The notes under the pieces were generated by a model. That model searched no databases. It saw nothing but the letters and a program-made list of their open reading frames with translations, and was not told where the DNA came from. Position numbers and translations under genes: made by a program. This document shows, in pieces, positions 36,445-44,959 of a DNA stretch of 64,000 nt. The stretch comes from Sphingomonas sp. M1-B02. GTDB taxonomy: Bacteria > Pseudomonadota > Alphaproteobacteria > Sphingomonadales > Sphingomonadaceae. Where the stretch lies: positions 2,591,501-2,655,500 of the forward strand of contig NZ_CP110679.1 of NCBI RefSeq assembly GCF_026167525.1. The letters are read 5' to 3'. The first letter of the stretch is position 1. Every line of letters starts with the position of its first letter.

Positions 36445-37506
36445 ATGGCATTTCAGATGGATCGGGCTTCGTTTCCGGCCGACGTTCGACTCGTGCGCGA
36501 CCAAGCGAGCGGGCTCGAAGCGGCGATCGTCCTGCATTCAACGACGCTCGGGCCGGCTGCGGGCGGCTGCCGCATGTGGACATATGGCGACCATGAGGCG
36601 ATGGTCACCGATGCCTGCCGGCTCGCGGAGGGGATGAGTTACAAGAATGCGCTGGCCGAGCTGCCGCTGGGCGGCGGCAAGGCAGTCATCCGCCGGCCCG
36701 AGGGCAAGTTCGACCGGACCGCACTTTTCCGGGCGTTCGGGCGCGCGGTCGAAGCGCTCAAGGGCAACTATATCACTGCCGAGGATGTCGGCACGCGGGT
36801 CGACGATATGTCGGTGGTCCGCGACGAGACGCGGCACGTTGCCGGCCTCCCGCTACGCGCGGATCGATCGGGTGGCGATCCTTCGCCATGGACCGCGCGC
36901 GGCGTCTTCCTGGCGATGGAATGGGCAGCCGAGCGCAGGCTAGAGCGGCCCTTGTCCGATTGCACCGTCGCGCTCCAGGGAGTCGGCCACGTTGGCGCGG
37001 CGCTGGCCGGGATGCTGCACGCCGCGGGCGTGCGGCTGATCGTATCCGATGTCGACGGCAAGAGCGCCGCGCGCGTGGCGGTGGCCACCGGGGCGACGGT
37101 CGCGAGTGTCGGCAGCATCGTCTCGGCGCAGGCGGATATCTTCGCGCCCTGCGCCCTCGGCGGCGTGCTGAACCATGAAACGGTGGGAAAGCTCAAGGCG
37201 ACGGTGGTTTGCGGCGCCGCCAACAACCAGCTGGCAGAGCCCGCAGACGGCGATCGGCTGGCCGATCGCAACATTCTCTATGCGCCCGATTATGTCGTGA
37301 ATGCCGGCGGGATCATCAACGTGGCGGCGGAGTATCTGGGCTGGCCGCAGACCGAGGCGGCGGCACGCGTCGAAGAAACCGCGGCTCGGCTGGCGCGCGT
37401 TTTCGACCATGCCGCCCGATCGGGGCTCGCCCCGCACGCCGCAGCCGATCGGCTGGCGCGGGAGACGATCGCCGCGGGTCGCACCGCCCGGCGCGCCGCG
37501 GCGTGA
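36445..37506 (+). CDS. Leu/Glu/Phe/Val dehydrogenase family enzyme (leucine dehydrogenase-like)
   Basis: The enzyme deaminates a branched-chain or aromatic amino acid to the 2-oxo acid with NAD. The 353-residue length fits leucine and phenylalanine dehydrogenases. Lys67 in 'EGMSYKNALAELPLGGGKAVI' and Lys79 in the same stretch match the substrate-binding and catalytic lysines of leucine dehydrogenase (68 and 80 in the Bacillus enzyme). The Rossmann motif is 'TVALQGVGHVGAALAGMLHAAG'. It is divergent from an Lrp-type regulator and followed after 7 bases by a small ACT-like protein gene. Confidence 0.93.
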   Translation: MAFQMDRASFPADVRLVRDQASGLEAAIVLHSTTLGPAAGGCRMWTYGDHEAMVTDACRLAEGMSYKNALAELPLGGGKAVIRRPEGKFDRTALFRAFGRAVEALKGNYITAEDVGTRVDDMSVVRDETRHVAGLPLRADRSGGDPSPWTARGVFLAMEWAAERRLERPLSDCTVALQGVGHVGAALAGMLHAAGVRLIVSDVDGKSAARVAVATGATVASVGSIVSAQADIFAPCALGGVLNHETVGKLKATVVCGAANNQLAEPADGDRLADRNILYAPDYVVNAGGIINVAAEYLGWPQTEAAARVEETAARLARVFDHAARSGLAPHAAADRLARETIAAGRTARRAAA

Positions 37507-37513
37507 TCGCGCG

Positions 37514-37741
37514 ATGCGTCTTGCCATCAAGGGCGCGGCCTCGCCTGAATTCGCGCTTCGCGTGCTCAACCTCTTGGCGCAGCAGGACGTGACCGTCGAG
37601 CGAGCGCTGATCGAACTGGTCGGCGATCGCTATCGGCTATCGCTGGATACGGCGGCAGCCGCCCGCGACGACCTGATCGTCGAGAAGATCGGCGCGATGA
37701 TCCTCGTCCACCATGTCGAGCGGCTGGACGTCGTCGCCTGA
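37514..37741 (+). CDS. Small ACT-like protein (75 aa)
   Basis: The ATG at 37514 begins 'MRLAIKGAASPEFALRVLNLLAQQDVTVERALIEL', with the beta-alpha-beta pattern of an ACT or RAM-type amino-acid-binding domain ('SPEFALRVLNLLAQQ' resembling the first ACT helix). A separate 'DLIVEKIGAMILVHHVERLDVVA' follows. The function is unknown; as the second gene after an amino-acid dehydrogenase it could sense an amino acid or regulate the enzyme. It ends 6 bases before the end of the convergent XRE-cupin gene. Confidence 0.7.
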   Translation: MRLAIKGAASPEFALRVLNLLAQQDVTVERALIELVGDRYRLSLDTAAAARDDLIVEKIGAMILVHHVERLDVVA

Positions 37742-37747
37742 ACGCCG

Positions 37748-38386
37748 TCAGGCGGCGGCGTCGCCGTGCAGGCTCATCAGCGAATCCATCAGGCCCTCGT
37801 CGGCGCTCGAGCATACGCCGAGCACCAGCGCCTCTTCGCAGCCATCGGCGACGACATAGGCATGGCCCATCGACGAATCGAGATAGATGGTCTCGCCGGG
37901 GCCGAGCACCACCGGATCGTAGAATTCGGTGTGCACTTCGATCCGGCCTTCGATGACGTAGATGAATTCCTCGCCCTGGTGACGGACGAGGTCGCCGAAC
38001 TCGCGGGCGCTGTGTGCGCGAATGCGCGTGATCAGCGGGATCATTCGTTTGCGGCGCAAATCGGTGCAGAGATAGTTGTAGTCGTAGTTCGGCGTGGTGA
38101 CCCGCACCGCCTGGTCCATCGTGCCCACGCTGCGCCGCCCGGTGACGCGCACGACATTGTCGTCGGTCCCCTCGGCGAAAAGGTCCGACATGCGGATGTT
38201 CAACCGCTGGCTGAGCTGCTGGAGCTTGTCATAGGTCAGCGTCAGCCGATCATGCTCGACCTTTGACAAGGTCGATACCGGGATGCCGGATTTCTCGCTC
38301 ATCTGCTTGAGCGTCCAGCCATGGCGAGCACGGATGCCACGCAGCACTGCGCCCAGTGTCGGAGGGGAAGAGCCTTTCGCGATCAA
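37748..38386 (-). CDS. XRE-family regulator with C-terminal cupin domain
   Basis: The 212-residue protein has an HTH_XRE domain at about 10-68 ('LGAVLRGIRARHGWTLKQMSEKSGIPVSTLSKVEHDRLTLTYDKLQQLSQRLNI') and a cupin_2 sensing domain at about 115-200 ('REFGDLVRHQGEEFIYVIEGRIEVHTEFYDPVVLGPGETIYLDSSMGHAYV'). Regulators of this class usually repress nearby catabolic genes and sense amino acids or related small molecules. It is divergent from the serine hydrolase gene at 38519 across a promoter region whose core sequence is repeated before the TonB receptor gene at 41697. It is therefore the likely regulator of the D-amino-acid peptide locus. Confidence 0.93.
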   Translation of the reverse strand: MIAKGSSPPTLGAVLRGIRARHGWTLKQMSEKSGIPVSTLSKVEHDRLTLTYDKLQQLSQRLNIRMSDLFAEGTDDNVVRVTGRRSVGTMDQAVRVTTPNYDYNYLCTDLRRKRMIPLITRIRAHSAREFGDLVRHQGEEFIYVIEGRIEVHTEFYDPVVLGPGETIYLDSSMGHAYVVADGCEEALVLGVCSSADEGLMDSLMSLHGDAAA

Positions 38387-38402
38387 AGCAGCCGTTCCCT
38401 AT

Positions 38403-38430
38403 TTGACAATTTTCCAATCAGGATCATTAT
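38403..38430 (+). promoter_or_regulatory. Promoter/operator copy 1 of the D-amino-acid peptide locus
   Basis: TTGACA at 38403-38408 is followed after 16 bases by CATTAT (38425-38430). The spacer contains TCCAATCAGGA. Over 21 bases from TTGACA it matches copy 2 at 41534 except at two positions. The conserved block sits between -35 and -10, the usual place of a repressor operator, and lies next to the XRE-cupin gene. A perfect 12-base palindrome, CAATGACCATTG, lies downstream at 38449-38460. Confidence 0.6.
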
Positions 38431-38518
38431 GTCCCTATCGGGTTAAACCAATGACCATTGATAGGGATTCGCGCGACGGGCTGCAACCGTCTGCGCTGAT
38501 GTAGAAAAGGGGCAAGCG

Positions 38519-40516
38519 ATGCGTTCGATCCGCAAGCTGATGATTGGGCTGACGGCACTGCTGGCGCTGCCGTTGTCGGTGCAGCTCCTCGCGCAGGGAC
38601 CTGCCCCGCAGCTTCCCTCGGGCGAGGCCGTCCGTGGCGCCGCCGCACCGCCCGTCGGGCAGGCGACGGGCGCGACGCCGCCGCTCGACGCCAAGGATGT
38701 CGAAGCCTGGCTTGACGGGTTCATGCCCTATTCGCTGGAGCGCGGCCGGATCGCCGGCGCGATCGTGGTCGTGGTGCGCGGCAACGGCACCGTGTTGCAG
38801 AAGGGCTATGGCTATGCCGATCTCGCCTCGCGCAAGCCGGTGTCTCCAGACGCCACGCTGTTCCGCCCTGGATCGATCTCCAAGTTGTTCACCTGGACCG
38901 CCGTCATGCAGCAGGTCGAGGCCGGCAAGATCGGGCTCGACCAAGACGTCAACGCCTATCTCGATTTCAAGATTCCGCCGTTCGATGGCAAGCCGATCAC
39001 GATGCGCCATATCATGACGCACACAGCCGGATTCGAGGAATCGGTCCGCCACCTGATCAGCGCCGATCCCAAGCGCGCGCTGCCGCTCAAGCAGTTGATG
39101 CCGTTGGCGCTTCCCCAGCGCGTGTTCGCGCCGGGGACGACGCCCGCTTATTCCAATTATGCGACGGCTTTGGCGGGCTATATCGTCGAGCGGGTGAGCG
39201 GCGTGCCGTTTGACGACTATATCGAAAGGCGCGTCTTCGCCCCGATCGGTATGGCGCGGTCGAGTTTTCGCCAGCCTCTCCCCGATGCGCTCAAGCCGCT
39301 AATGTCGACCGGCTATGCCGACGTGACCCAGAAGGGCAAGCCGTTCGAGATCGTCATTCCGGCGCCCGCCGGCAGCCTGTCCTCGACAGGCGCGGACATG
39401 GGCAAGTTCATGATGGCGCATCTCAACAACGATGGCACGCTGCTCAAGCCCGAGACGATGCGGGCAATGCACGACTATCGCGCACCCGGCGTGGGTCCGC
39501 TCAATACGATGGCGCTCGGCTTCTACGAGCAATGGGTCAACGGCCAGCGCGCGATCTCGCACGGTGGCGATACCGAGTGGTTTCACAGCGATCTGTGGCT
39601 GTTCCCCGAATCGGATATCGGCCTCTACATCTCGATGAACAGCGCGGGCGTCGACGGTGCGGCGCATGCGATCCGCAGCGCGCTGTTCCACAAGTTCGCC
39701 GATCGCTACCTGCCGCGCGAGGAAAAGTTCGGTCGCGTCGATGACGCGACCGCGCGGGAACATGCCGCGCTCATGGCCGGCAACTATGTCAGCAGCCGCG
39801 GCTCGTTCACCAACTTCCTGAGCGTGCTCAACCTGCTCGGCCAGGCGTCCGTCACGGTCGACGAGGACGGGAAGATCGCCTTTCCGGCGCTCGACGGCCT
39901 GAGCGCAGCGGCGCGAGACTGGGTGGAGATCGCGCCGTTCGTGTGGCGCGACACCAATACCGGTGAGCGGCTTGCGGCGGAGGTCAAGGACGGCAAGGTC
40001 GTGCGCTTCAGCATCGACATCGGATCGCCTTTCATGGTGTTCGAGCCGGCGCCGTTCGGGCTGAACACCGTTTGGCTGATGCCGGCTTTGCTCGCGGCAC
40101 TTGGTCTCGTGCTGCTGGCGGCGCTCGCCTGGCCGGTCCGCGCGCTCGTGCGGCGCAGCTATGGGCAGAAGCTGGCGCTGGAGGGACGGTCGCGACTTGC
40201 CTATCGGCTGTCGCGCGGCTTTGCCTGGGCGGTGCTTGCGGCCGTAGCCGGCTGGATGGGGCTGATTTCGGCCTTCTCGGCGGATATCGGTGCGATCGGC
40301 GGACCGCTCGACTGGCTGATCCAATTGCTGCGGGTGCTGACTCCGGTCGCCACGATCGGGCTGGTCGCGTCGAGCGGATGGCTGCTCTGGCTCACCTTCA
40401 AGGACCGGCGCCGCTGGACGGCCAAGCTGGGCGCGACGCTCCTGCTACTCGCCGGGCTGCTCTTGCTCTGGGTCGTTCTGGCTACGCATCTCTATGGCTT
40501 CGGCATGGTCTATTGA
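38519..40516 (+). CDS. Serine hydrolase (class C beta-lactamase/DD-peptidase fold) with C-terminal membrane segments
   Basis: The 665-residue protein has a signal sequence, a beta-lactamase-fold domain at about 60-430, a linker domain, and about four C-terminal membrane helices (from 'TVWLMPALLAALGLVLLAALAWPV' to the end). The catalytic S119xxK122 is in 'RPGSISKLFTW', and Y211-S-N213 in 'TPAYSNYATALAGYIVERVSG' gives the YxN motif. Such enzymes include D-aminopeptidases, DD-peptidases and esterases. AGGGG lies 6 bases before the ATG. It is followed after 2 bases by the dgcA-like gene, suggesting that it releases D-amino-acid-containing pieces from peptides. Confidence 0.9.
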   Translation: MRSIRKLMIGLTALLALPLSVQLLAQGPAPQLPSGEAVRGAAAPPVGQATGATPPLDAKDVEAWLDGFMPYSLERGRIAGAIVVVVRGNGTVLQKGYGYADLASRKPVSPDATLFRPGSISKLFTWTAVMQQVEAGKIGLDQDVNAYLDFKIPPFDGKPITMRHIMTHTAGFEESVRHLISADPKRALPLKQLMPLALPQRVFAPGTTPAYSNYATALAGYIVERVSGVPFDDYIERRVFAPIGMARSSFRQPLPDALKPLMSTGYADVTQKGKPFEIVIPAPAGSLSSTGADMGKFMMAHLNNDGTLLKPETMRAMHDYRAPGVGPLNTMALGFYEQWVNGQRAISHGGDTEWFHSDLWLFPESDIGLYISMNSAGVDGAAHAIRSALFHKFADRYLPREEKFGRVDDATAREHAALMAGNYVSSRGSFTNFLSVLNLLGQASVTVDEDGKIAFPALDGLSAAARDWVEIAPFVWRDTNTGERLAAEVKDGKVVRFSIDIGSPFMVFEPAPFGLNTVWLMPALLAALGLVLLAALAWPVRALVRRSYGQKLALEGRSRLAYRLSRGFAWAVLAAVAGWMGLISAFSADIGAIGGPLDWLIQLLRVLTPVATIGLVASSGWLLWLTFKDRRRWTAKLGATLLLLAGLLLLWVVLATHLYGFGMVY

Positions 40517-40518
40517 CG

Positions 40519-41520
40519 ATGCGGGGTGCGAAGCGGCTGACGCTCAGCCTGACGATCGAGCGCTTTCCTTATCACAAGCCGTTTCGCATCTCGGGCCACG
40601 TCTTCGCCGAGACCGCGGTGCTCGTCGCCGAAATCTCCGACGGCGAGCATCGCGGCCGCGGCGAGGGTGCCGGGGTCTATTATCTCGGCGACGATGCCGC
40701 CCACATGCTAGCCGAGGCCGAGCGAGTGCGCGGGCCGATCGAAGCCGGGGCAACGCGCGCGGAGCTGCAGGCGCTGCTGCCCCCCGGCGGCGCGCGCAAC
40801 GCGCTCGACTGTGCATATTGGGAGCTGGAGGCGCAGCAGACGGGCAAGCCGGTATGGCAGCTCGCCGGGCTCGATCGGGCCCGCCCGCTGCGCTCAACGC
40901 TCACGCTCGGGGCGGACACGCCCGAGGCAATGGCCGCCGGCGCGCTGGCGATTGACCCCGAGGCGCCGCTCAAGCTGAAACTCACCGGTGAGCTTGGCGA
41001 GGACAGCGCCCGGCTCGCGGCGGTGCGCATGGCGCGGCCCGACGCGTGGATCGGTGTCGATGCGAACCAGGGCTATGCAATCGAAACGTTGCGGTTGCTG
41101 CTTCCAGTGCTGGTCGCCAATGGGATCGCCTTGCTCGAACAGCCTCTCGCGCGCGGACGAGAAAGCGATCTCGACGGGCTCAAACGTCCGATGCCTTTCG
41201 CTGCCGATGAAAGCGCGGTCTCGCTCGCCGACACGACGGGGCTCGTCGGCCGGTTCGACGTGGTGAACATCAAGCTCGACAAATGTGGCGGGCTTACCGA
41301 AGGGCTTGCGATTGCCGGGCGAGCGCGCCAGCTCGGGCTCGAGGTGATGGTCGGCAATATGATGGGAAGCAGCCTGTCGATGGCGCCTGCTTACCTGCTC
41401 GGCCAATTATGCGACGTCGTCGATCTCGATGGGCCGACTTTTCTGGCACAAGATCGCACCCCCGGCGTGGTCTATCGCCACGGCCAGATCCTCTGTCCCG
41501 ACGGCGTCTGGGGCGATTAG
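40519..41520 (+). CDS. dgcA: Enolase-superfamily racemase/epimerase, DgcA or dipeptide epimerase
   Basis: The 333-residue protein is of the muconate-lactonising subgroup. Residues visible: KxK at Lys152/Lys154 ('LKLKLTGE'), metal ligands Asp181 ('GVDANQGY'), Glu207 ('LLEQPL') and Asp230 ('AADES'), and Lys252/Lys255 ('NIKLDKCGG'). Members epimerise L-Ala-D/L-Glu from murein peptides. A closely related enzyme, DgcA, racemises N-acetyl-D-glutamate in the D-glutamate pathway with DgcN. Because a DgcN-type gene is in this locus, I favour DgcA, but dipeptide epimerase remains possible. Only 2 bases separate it from the upstream hydrolase gene; the real start is the ATG at 40519. Confidence 0.85.
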   Translation: MRGAKRLTLSLTIERFPYHKPFRISGHVFAETAVLVAEISDGEHRGRGEGAGVYYLGDDAAHMLAEAERVRGPIEAGATRAELQALLPPGGARNALDCAYWELEAQQTGKPVWQLAGLDRARPLRSTLTLGADTPEAMAAGALAIDPEAPLKLKLTGELGEDSARLAAVRMARPDAWIGVDANQGYAIETLRLLLPVLVANGIALLEQPLARGRESDLDGLKRPMPFAADESAVSLADTTGLVGRFDVVNIKLDKCGGLTEGLAIAGRARQLGLEVMVGNMMGSSLSMAPAYLLGQLCDVVDLDGPTFLAQDRTPGVVYRHGQILCPDGVWGD

Positions 41521-41533
41521 TTCTCCGATGGGG

Positions 41534-41561
41534 TTGACAGTTCTCCAATCAGGACAAATAG
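41534..41561 (+). promoter_or_regulatory. Promoter/operator copy 2 of the D-amino-acid peptide locus
   Basis: TTGACA at 41534-41539 is followed by a spacer containing TCCAATCAGGA (41544-41554) and an A/T-rich -10 region (acaaatag). It matches copy 1 at 38403 in 19 of the first 21 bases. It lies about 140-160 bases before the TonB receptor start, inside a 176-base gap between dgcA and the receptor gene, so it probably starts a second transcript under the same control. Confidence 0.6.
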
Positions 41562-41696
41562 TCTCGTAATCGAAAATGTAACAATGCGGGTATGGAGCGA
41601 GTCGCTCCGATCGACGCGTCACGCGGCAAACGCGGGCGTGGCGGACCCACAAATCTGTCAGCCGCTGGCGTGCCGGCATATCCTGGGGAAGATGGA

Positions 41697-43895
41697 ATGA
41701 AGCAGGCACTCTGGATCGCATGCAGCACCCTTGCCCTCGCCGCGCCGCCCGCTTTCGCCCAGGATGCATCTGCGGGGCAAGACGAGAGCCAGATCGTCGT
41801 CACCGCGCAGAAGCGCGAACAGGTGCTGATCGACGTCCCCCAGTCGGTGTCGGTGGTGAGCGGAGCGACCCTGGAGCGGCAGCAGGCGGTCACGTTCCAG
41901 GACTATGCGAAACTGATCCCGGGGCTCCAGCTTGAGCAGAGCAATCCTGGCGAAGCGCGCATCGTATTGCGCGGGATCAACACCGGCGGCGTGGCCTCGA
42001 CCGTGTCGACCTATATCGACGAAACCCCGTTCGGATCCTCGAGCGGGCAGAATAACGGCGCGATCCTGGCCGGAGAGTTCGACACGTTCGACGTTGCCCG
42101 GATCGAAGTGCTGCGGGGCCCCCAGGGCACGCTCTATGGCGCGAGCTCGCTGGGCGGGGTGGTCAAGTTCGTGACCAATGCCCCACAGACCGAGAGCATC
42201 GAGGCGCGCGCGCGCGGCACGGTGGAGACCACCGAGGGCGGCGAGCTCTCCTATATGGGCCAGGCGATGGTGAACCTGCCGGTCTCCGACAAGATCGCGA
42301 TCCGGGGATCGGGCTTCTATCGCTCCTATGGCGGCTACATCGACTCGATCGGCACCGCCGGTTCGGACGTGGCGGAGAATATCAACGGCTCAAAAAGCTA
42401 TGGCGGCCGCCTCTCGGCTCTGCTCACGCCGAGCGAGGCGCTGACCGTCAGGCTGAGCGCCGTACTGCAGGATTTCGACAGCGACGCCGCCAGCGTGGTG
42501 GATGTCGATGCCGCGACGCTCGCGCCGCTGTATGGCGGCCTCACCCAATCGCAATATGTGCCCGAATTCACGAAGGTCAAATATCGGCTCTACAACGGCA
42601 CCATCAATCTCGATCTGGGCGCGGCCGAGCTGCTCTCCTCGACCAGCTATGCGATCCAGGACGTGACGCTGCGCGACGATCTGACCACGGCCTACGGCGC
42701 TGCGCTGGGTGTACCGAGCGATATCGGCATGGCGCAGATGACCAACCTGACCAAATGGACGCAGGAGCTGCGGCTGCAGTCCCCGACCAGCGACAGCTTC
42801 GAATGGCTGCTCGGCGGCTATTACACGCACGAGAAGGGTGGCATCTTCCAGCGTATCGACTTGTTCACGCCCGGCACGCTGACGATCGATCCGGCAATGC
42901 CGCAGGTCGCCGATATCTTCACGACTTCGACCTATGAGGAATATGCGGCCTTCGCCAACGCAACGCTGCACTTCGGGCCGCGCTTCGATATAACGGTCGG
43001 CGGCCGGTACAGTCACAATTCGCAATATGCCGATCAGGGCGGGACCGGGCTGCTCGCCCCGCCGGCGCTCGAATCCGAATCGTCCGAAGACGTGTTCACC
43101 TGGTCCGGTGCCGCCAAGTATAAGCTTTCGCAGAATGCCGCTTTGTATGCGCGCGTTGCCAAGGGCTTCCGCCCGGGCGGGCCGAACCTGCTGCCGCCCG
43201 GCGTGCCGGCGGGCACCCCCTTGTCCTACAAGTCCGATTCGCTGATCAGCTACGAAGTCGGCGTGAAGGCCGAGACCGCCGACAACAGCTTCTCGATCGA
43301 TGCCGCAGCCTTCCGCATCAATTGGACCGACATCCAGCTGTTCACTGTCATCAACGGCTTCGGACTCAACGCGAACGGCGGCAAGGCCAAGAGCGAGGGG
43401 TTCGAATTCACCGCGACGGCGCGGCCGACTCGCGGTTTCGTCGTGTCGCTCAACGGCGCCTACACCCGGGCACGGCTCACCAACGATACCGATCCGAACG
43501 TGGGTGGACTGGCGGGCGATACGCTGCCCTTCACGCCGGAGTTCAACTGGAACGCGAATGCCGATTACAGCTGGAACGTCGGCGGCGAGACCGAGGCGTT
43601 CGTCGGCGCATCGCTCCGCTCGCTTTCGAAGCAGCGCGCCAATTTCGATGCGGGCTTCGGCGCGGCCTATGGGCTCGACCGGCCGACCGTGCCGGCCTAC
43701 GAAGTCATCGATCTGCGCGCGGGGCTCGATTTTGGCCGCTTCACGGTCGATATCTTCGCCAAGAACCTGGCCAATGCCCGCGGCGTGACCGATGTCTCAA
43801 CGGGCGGCGGCCTTCCGGTGGCTCCCAATGGCGCGATCACCACCGGTATCGTGCGGCCCCGCACCTTCGGCATCACGCTCGGCGCGGGCCTCTGA
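41697..43895 (+). CDS. TonB-dependent outer-membrane receptor (D-amino-acid peptide locus)
   Basis: The 732-residue protein starts at the ATG at 41697, chosen because the signal peptide 'MKQALWIACSTLALAAPPAFAQ' follows. A TonB-box-like 'SQIVVTAQKREQ' precedes the plug ('VPQSVSVVSGATLERQQAVTFQDYAKLIPGLQLEQ', 'VLRGINTGG', 'EVLRGPQGTLYGASSLGGVVKFVTNAP'). The barrel ends 'RPRTFGITLGAGL' with fewer terminal aromatics than usual. The 'RGPQGTLYGA' pattern is typical of the FyuA/Fiu-like sphingomonad group. It is likely to import peptides or muropeptides for the downstream enzymes. dgcN starts 5 bases after its stop. Confidence 0.95.
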   Translation: MKQALWIACSTLALAAPPAFAQDASAGQDESQIVVTAQKREQVLIDVPQSVSVVSGATLERQQAVTFQDYAKLIPGLQLEQSNPGEARIVLRGINTGGVASTVSTYIDETPFGSSSGQNNGAILAGEFDTFDVARIEVLRGPQGTLYGASSLGGVVKFVTNAPQTESIEARARGTVETTEGGELSYMGQAMVNLPVSDKIAIRGSGFYRSYGGYIDSIGTAGSDVAENINGSKSYGGRLSALLTPSEALTVRLSAVLQDFDSDAASVVDVDAATLAPLYGGLTQSQYVPEFTKVKYRLYNGTINLDLGAAELLSSTSYAIQDVTLRDDLTTAYGAALGVPSDIGMAQMTNLTKWTQELRLQSPTSDSFEWLLGGYYTHEKGGIFQRIDLFTPGTLTIDPAMPQVADIFTTSTYEEYAAFANATLHFGPRFDITVGGRYSHNSQYADQGGTGLLAPPALESESSEDVFTWSGAAKYKLSQNAALYARVAKGFRPGGPNLLPPGVPAGTPLSYKSDSLISYEVGVKAETADNSFSIDAAAFRINWTDIQLFTVINGFGLNANGGKAKSEGFEFTATARPTRGFVVSLNGAYTRARLTNDTDPNVGGLAGDTLPFTPEFNWNANADYSWNVGGETEAFVGASLRSLSKQRANFDAGFGAAYGLDRPTVPAYEVIDLRAGLDFGRFTVDIFAKNLANARGVTDVSTGGGLPVAPNGAITTGIVRPRTFGITLGAGL

Positions 43896-43900
43896 TCGGC

Positions 43901-44959
43901 ATGGCATCTTCGAGTGTGACCGCGGCTCCTCACGCGAGTGAGGGTATGCCGACCATTCTGCCGCAGCCCTATCTCTTGTTCCTCGGCGACACCACCGAAG
44001 CGGGCTTCGCCAAGACCGCGCTCGGCCTGGTCGATTGGGCGGGTGACCGCTGCGTGGGGGAGCTGGCGGTGGCGGGCTGCACCGTCACCACCGGCCTGCC
44101 GCGCATGTCGCCCGCGCAGGCCAGGGCGGCGGGGGCGCAATCGCTGGTGATCGGCGTCGCCAATCAGGGCGGGGTGATCGGCGATAGCTGGATCGCAGCG
44201 CTGGTCGAGGCGATGGAAGCGGGCCTCGACCTGATCAGCGGACTGCACATGCGGCTGGCCGCGGTTTCGGCGCTGGCCGAAGCGGCTCAGCGCACCGGGC
44301 GCCGGCTGATCGACATCCGCACCCCGCCTCCCTCGATCCCGGTCGCGACGGGCCGCAAGCGGAGCGGCAACCGCCTGCTGACCGTGGGCACCGATTGCGC
44401 GCTCGGCAAGAAATATACCGCGCTGGCGCTGCACCGCGCCTTCGTGGCCCGCGGCGTGGATGCCGATTTCCGCGCCACCGGTCAGACTGGGATCATGATC
44501 GCCGGCGGCGGCATCCCGATGGACGCGGTGGTCTCCGATTTCGAGGCAGGCGCCGCGGAGATGCTCAGCCCGGATGCCGAGCCCCGGCATTGGGACGTGA
44601 TCGAGGGACAGGGATCGATCTATCACCCCGCTTATGCCGCGGTTTCGCTGGGGCTGCTCCACGGCAGCCAGCCCGACGTGTTCGTCGTCTGCCACGATCC
44701 GGCGCGCACCCATGTGCTCGGGCTCGACGGCTTTGCCTTGCCATCGATCGAGGAGGTCATCGATCTCACCGTCCACCTCGGCAGCCGCACCAATCGGGCG
44801 ATCCGCTGTGGCGGGGTCAGCTTCAACACCGGTCGCTATGGCGAGGAGACCGCCGAGGCGTTGATGTCCGCGGAAAGCGACCGGCTCGGCCTGCCCGTCG
44901 CCGATCCGATTCGCGGCGGCGCCGCGTTCGACGCGCTGGTCGCGAACTGCCTCGCATGA
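43901..44959 (+). CDS. dgcN: DUF1611 protein, D-glutamate N-acetyltransferase DgcN
   Basis: The protein has an N-terminal DUF1611_N domain ('PQPYLLFLGDTTEAGFAKTALGLVDWAGDRCVGELA') and a P-loop C-terminal domain with 'TVGTDCALGKKYTALALHRAF' (GxxxxGKK) and 'DVIEGQGSIYHPAYAAVSLGLLHGSQPDVFVVCHDP'. DUF1611 proteins named DgcN acetylate D-glutamate using acetyl-CoA; DgcA then racemises N-acetyl-D-glutamate. I list the ATG at 43901 (352 residues); the ATG at 43946 (337 residues) directly before the domain is equally plausible. Its stop overlaps the permease start (ATGA). Confidence 0.85.
   Translation: MASSSVTAAPHASEGMPTILPQPYLLFLGDTTEAGFAKTALGLVDWAGDRCVGELAVAGCTVTTGLPRMSPAQARAAGAQSLVIGVANQGGVIGDSWIAALVEAMEAGLDLISGLHMRLAAVSALAEAAQRTGRRLIDIRTPPPSIPVATGRKRSGNRLLTVGTDCALGKKYTALALHRAFVARGVDADFRATGQTGIMIAGGGIPMDAVVSDFEAGAAEMLSPDAEPRHWDVIEGQGSIYHPAYAAVSLGLLHGSQPDVFVVCHDPARTHVLGLDGFALPSIEEVIDLTVHLGSRTNRAIRCGGVSFNTGRYGEETAEALMSAESDRLGLPVADPIRGGAAFDALVANCLA

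Noticed and set aside
41592..41696. N-terminal extension of the second TonB receptor
   Set aside because: The signal peptide begins at the ATG at 41697; the preceding residues are Arg/Gly-rich and would bury it.
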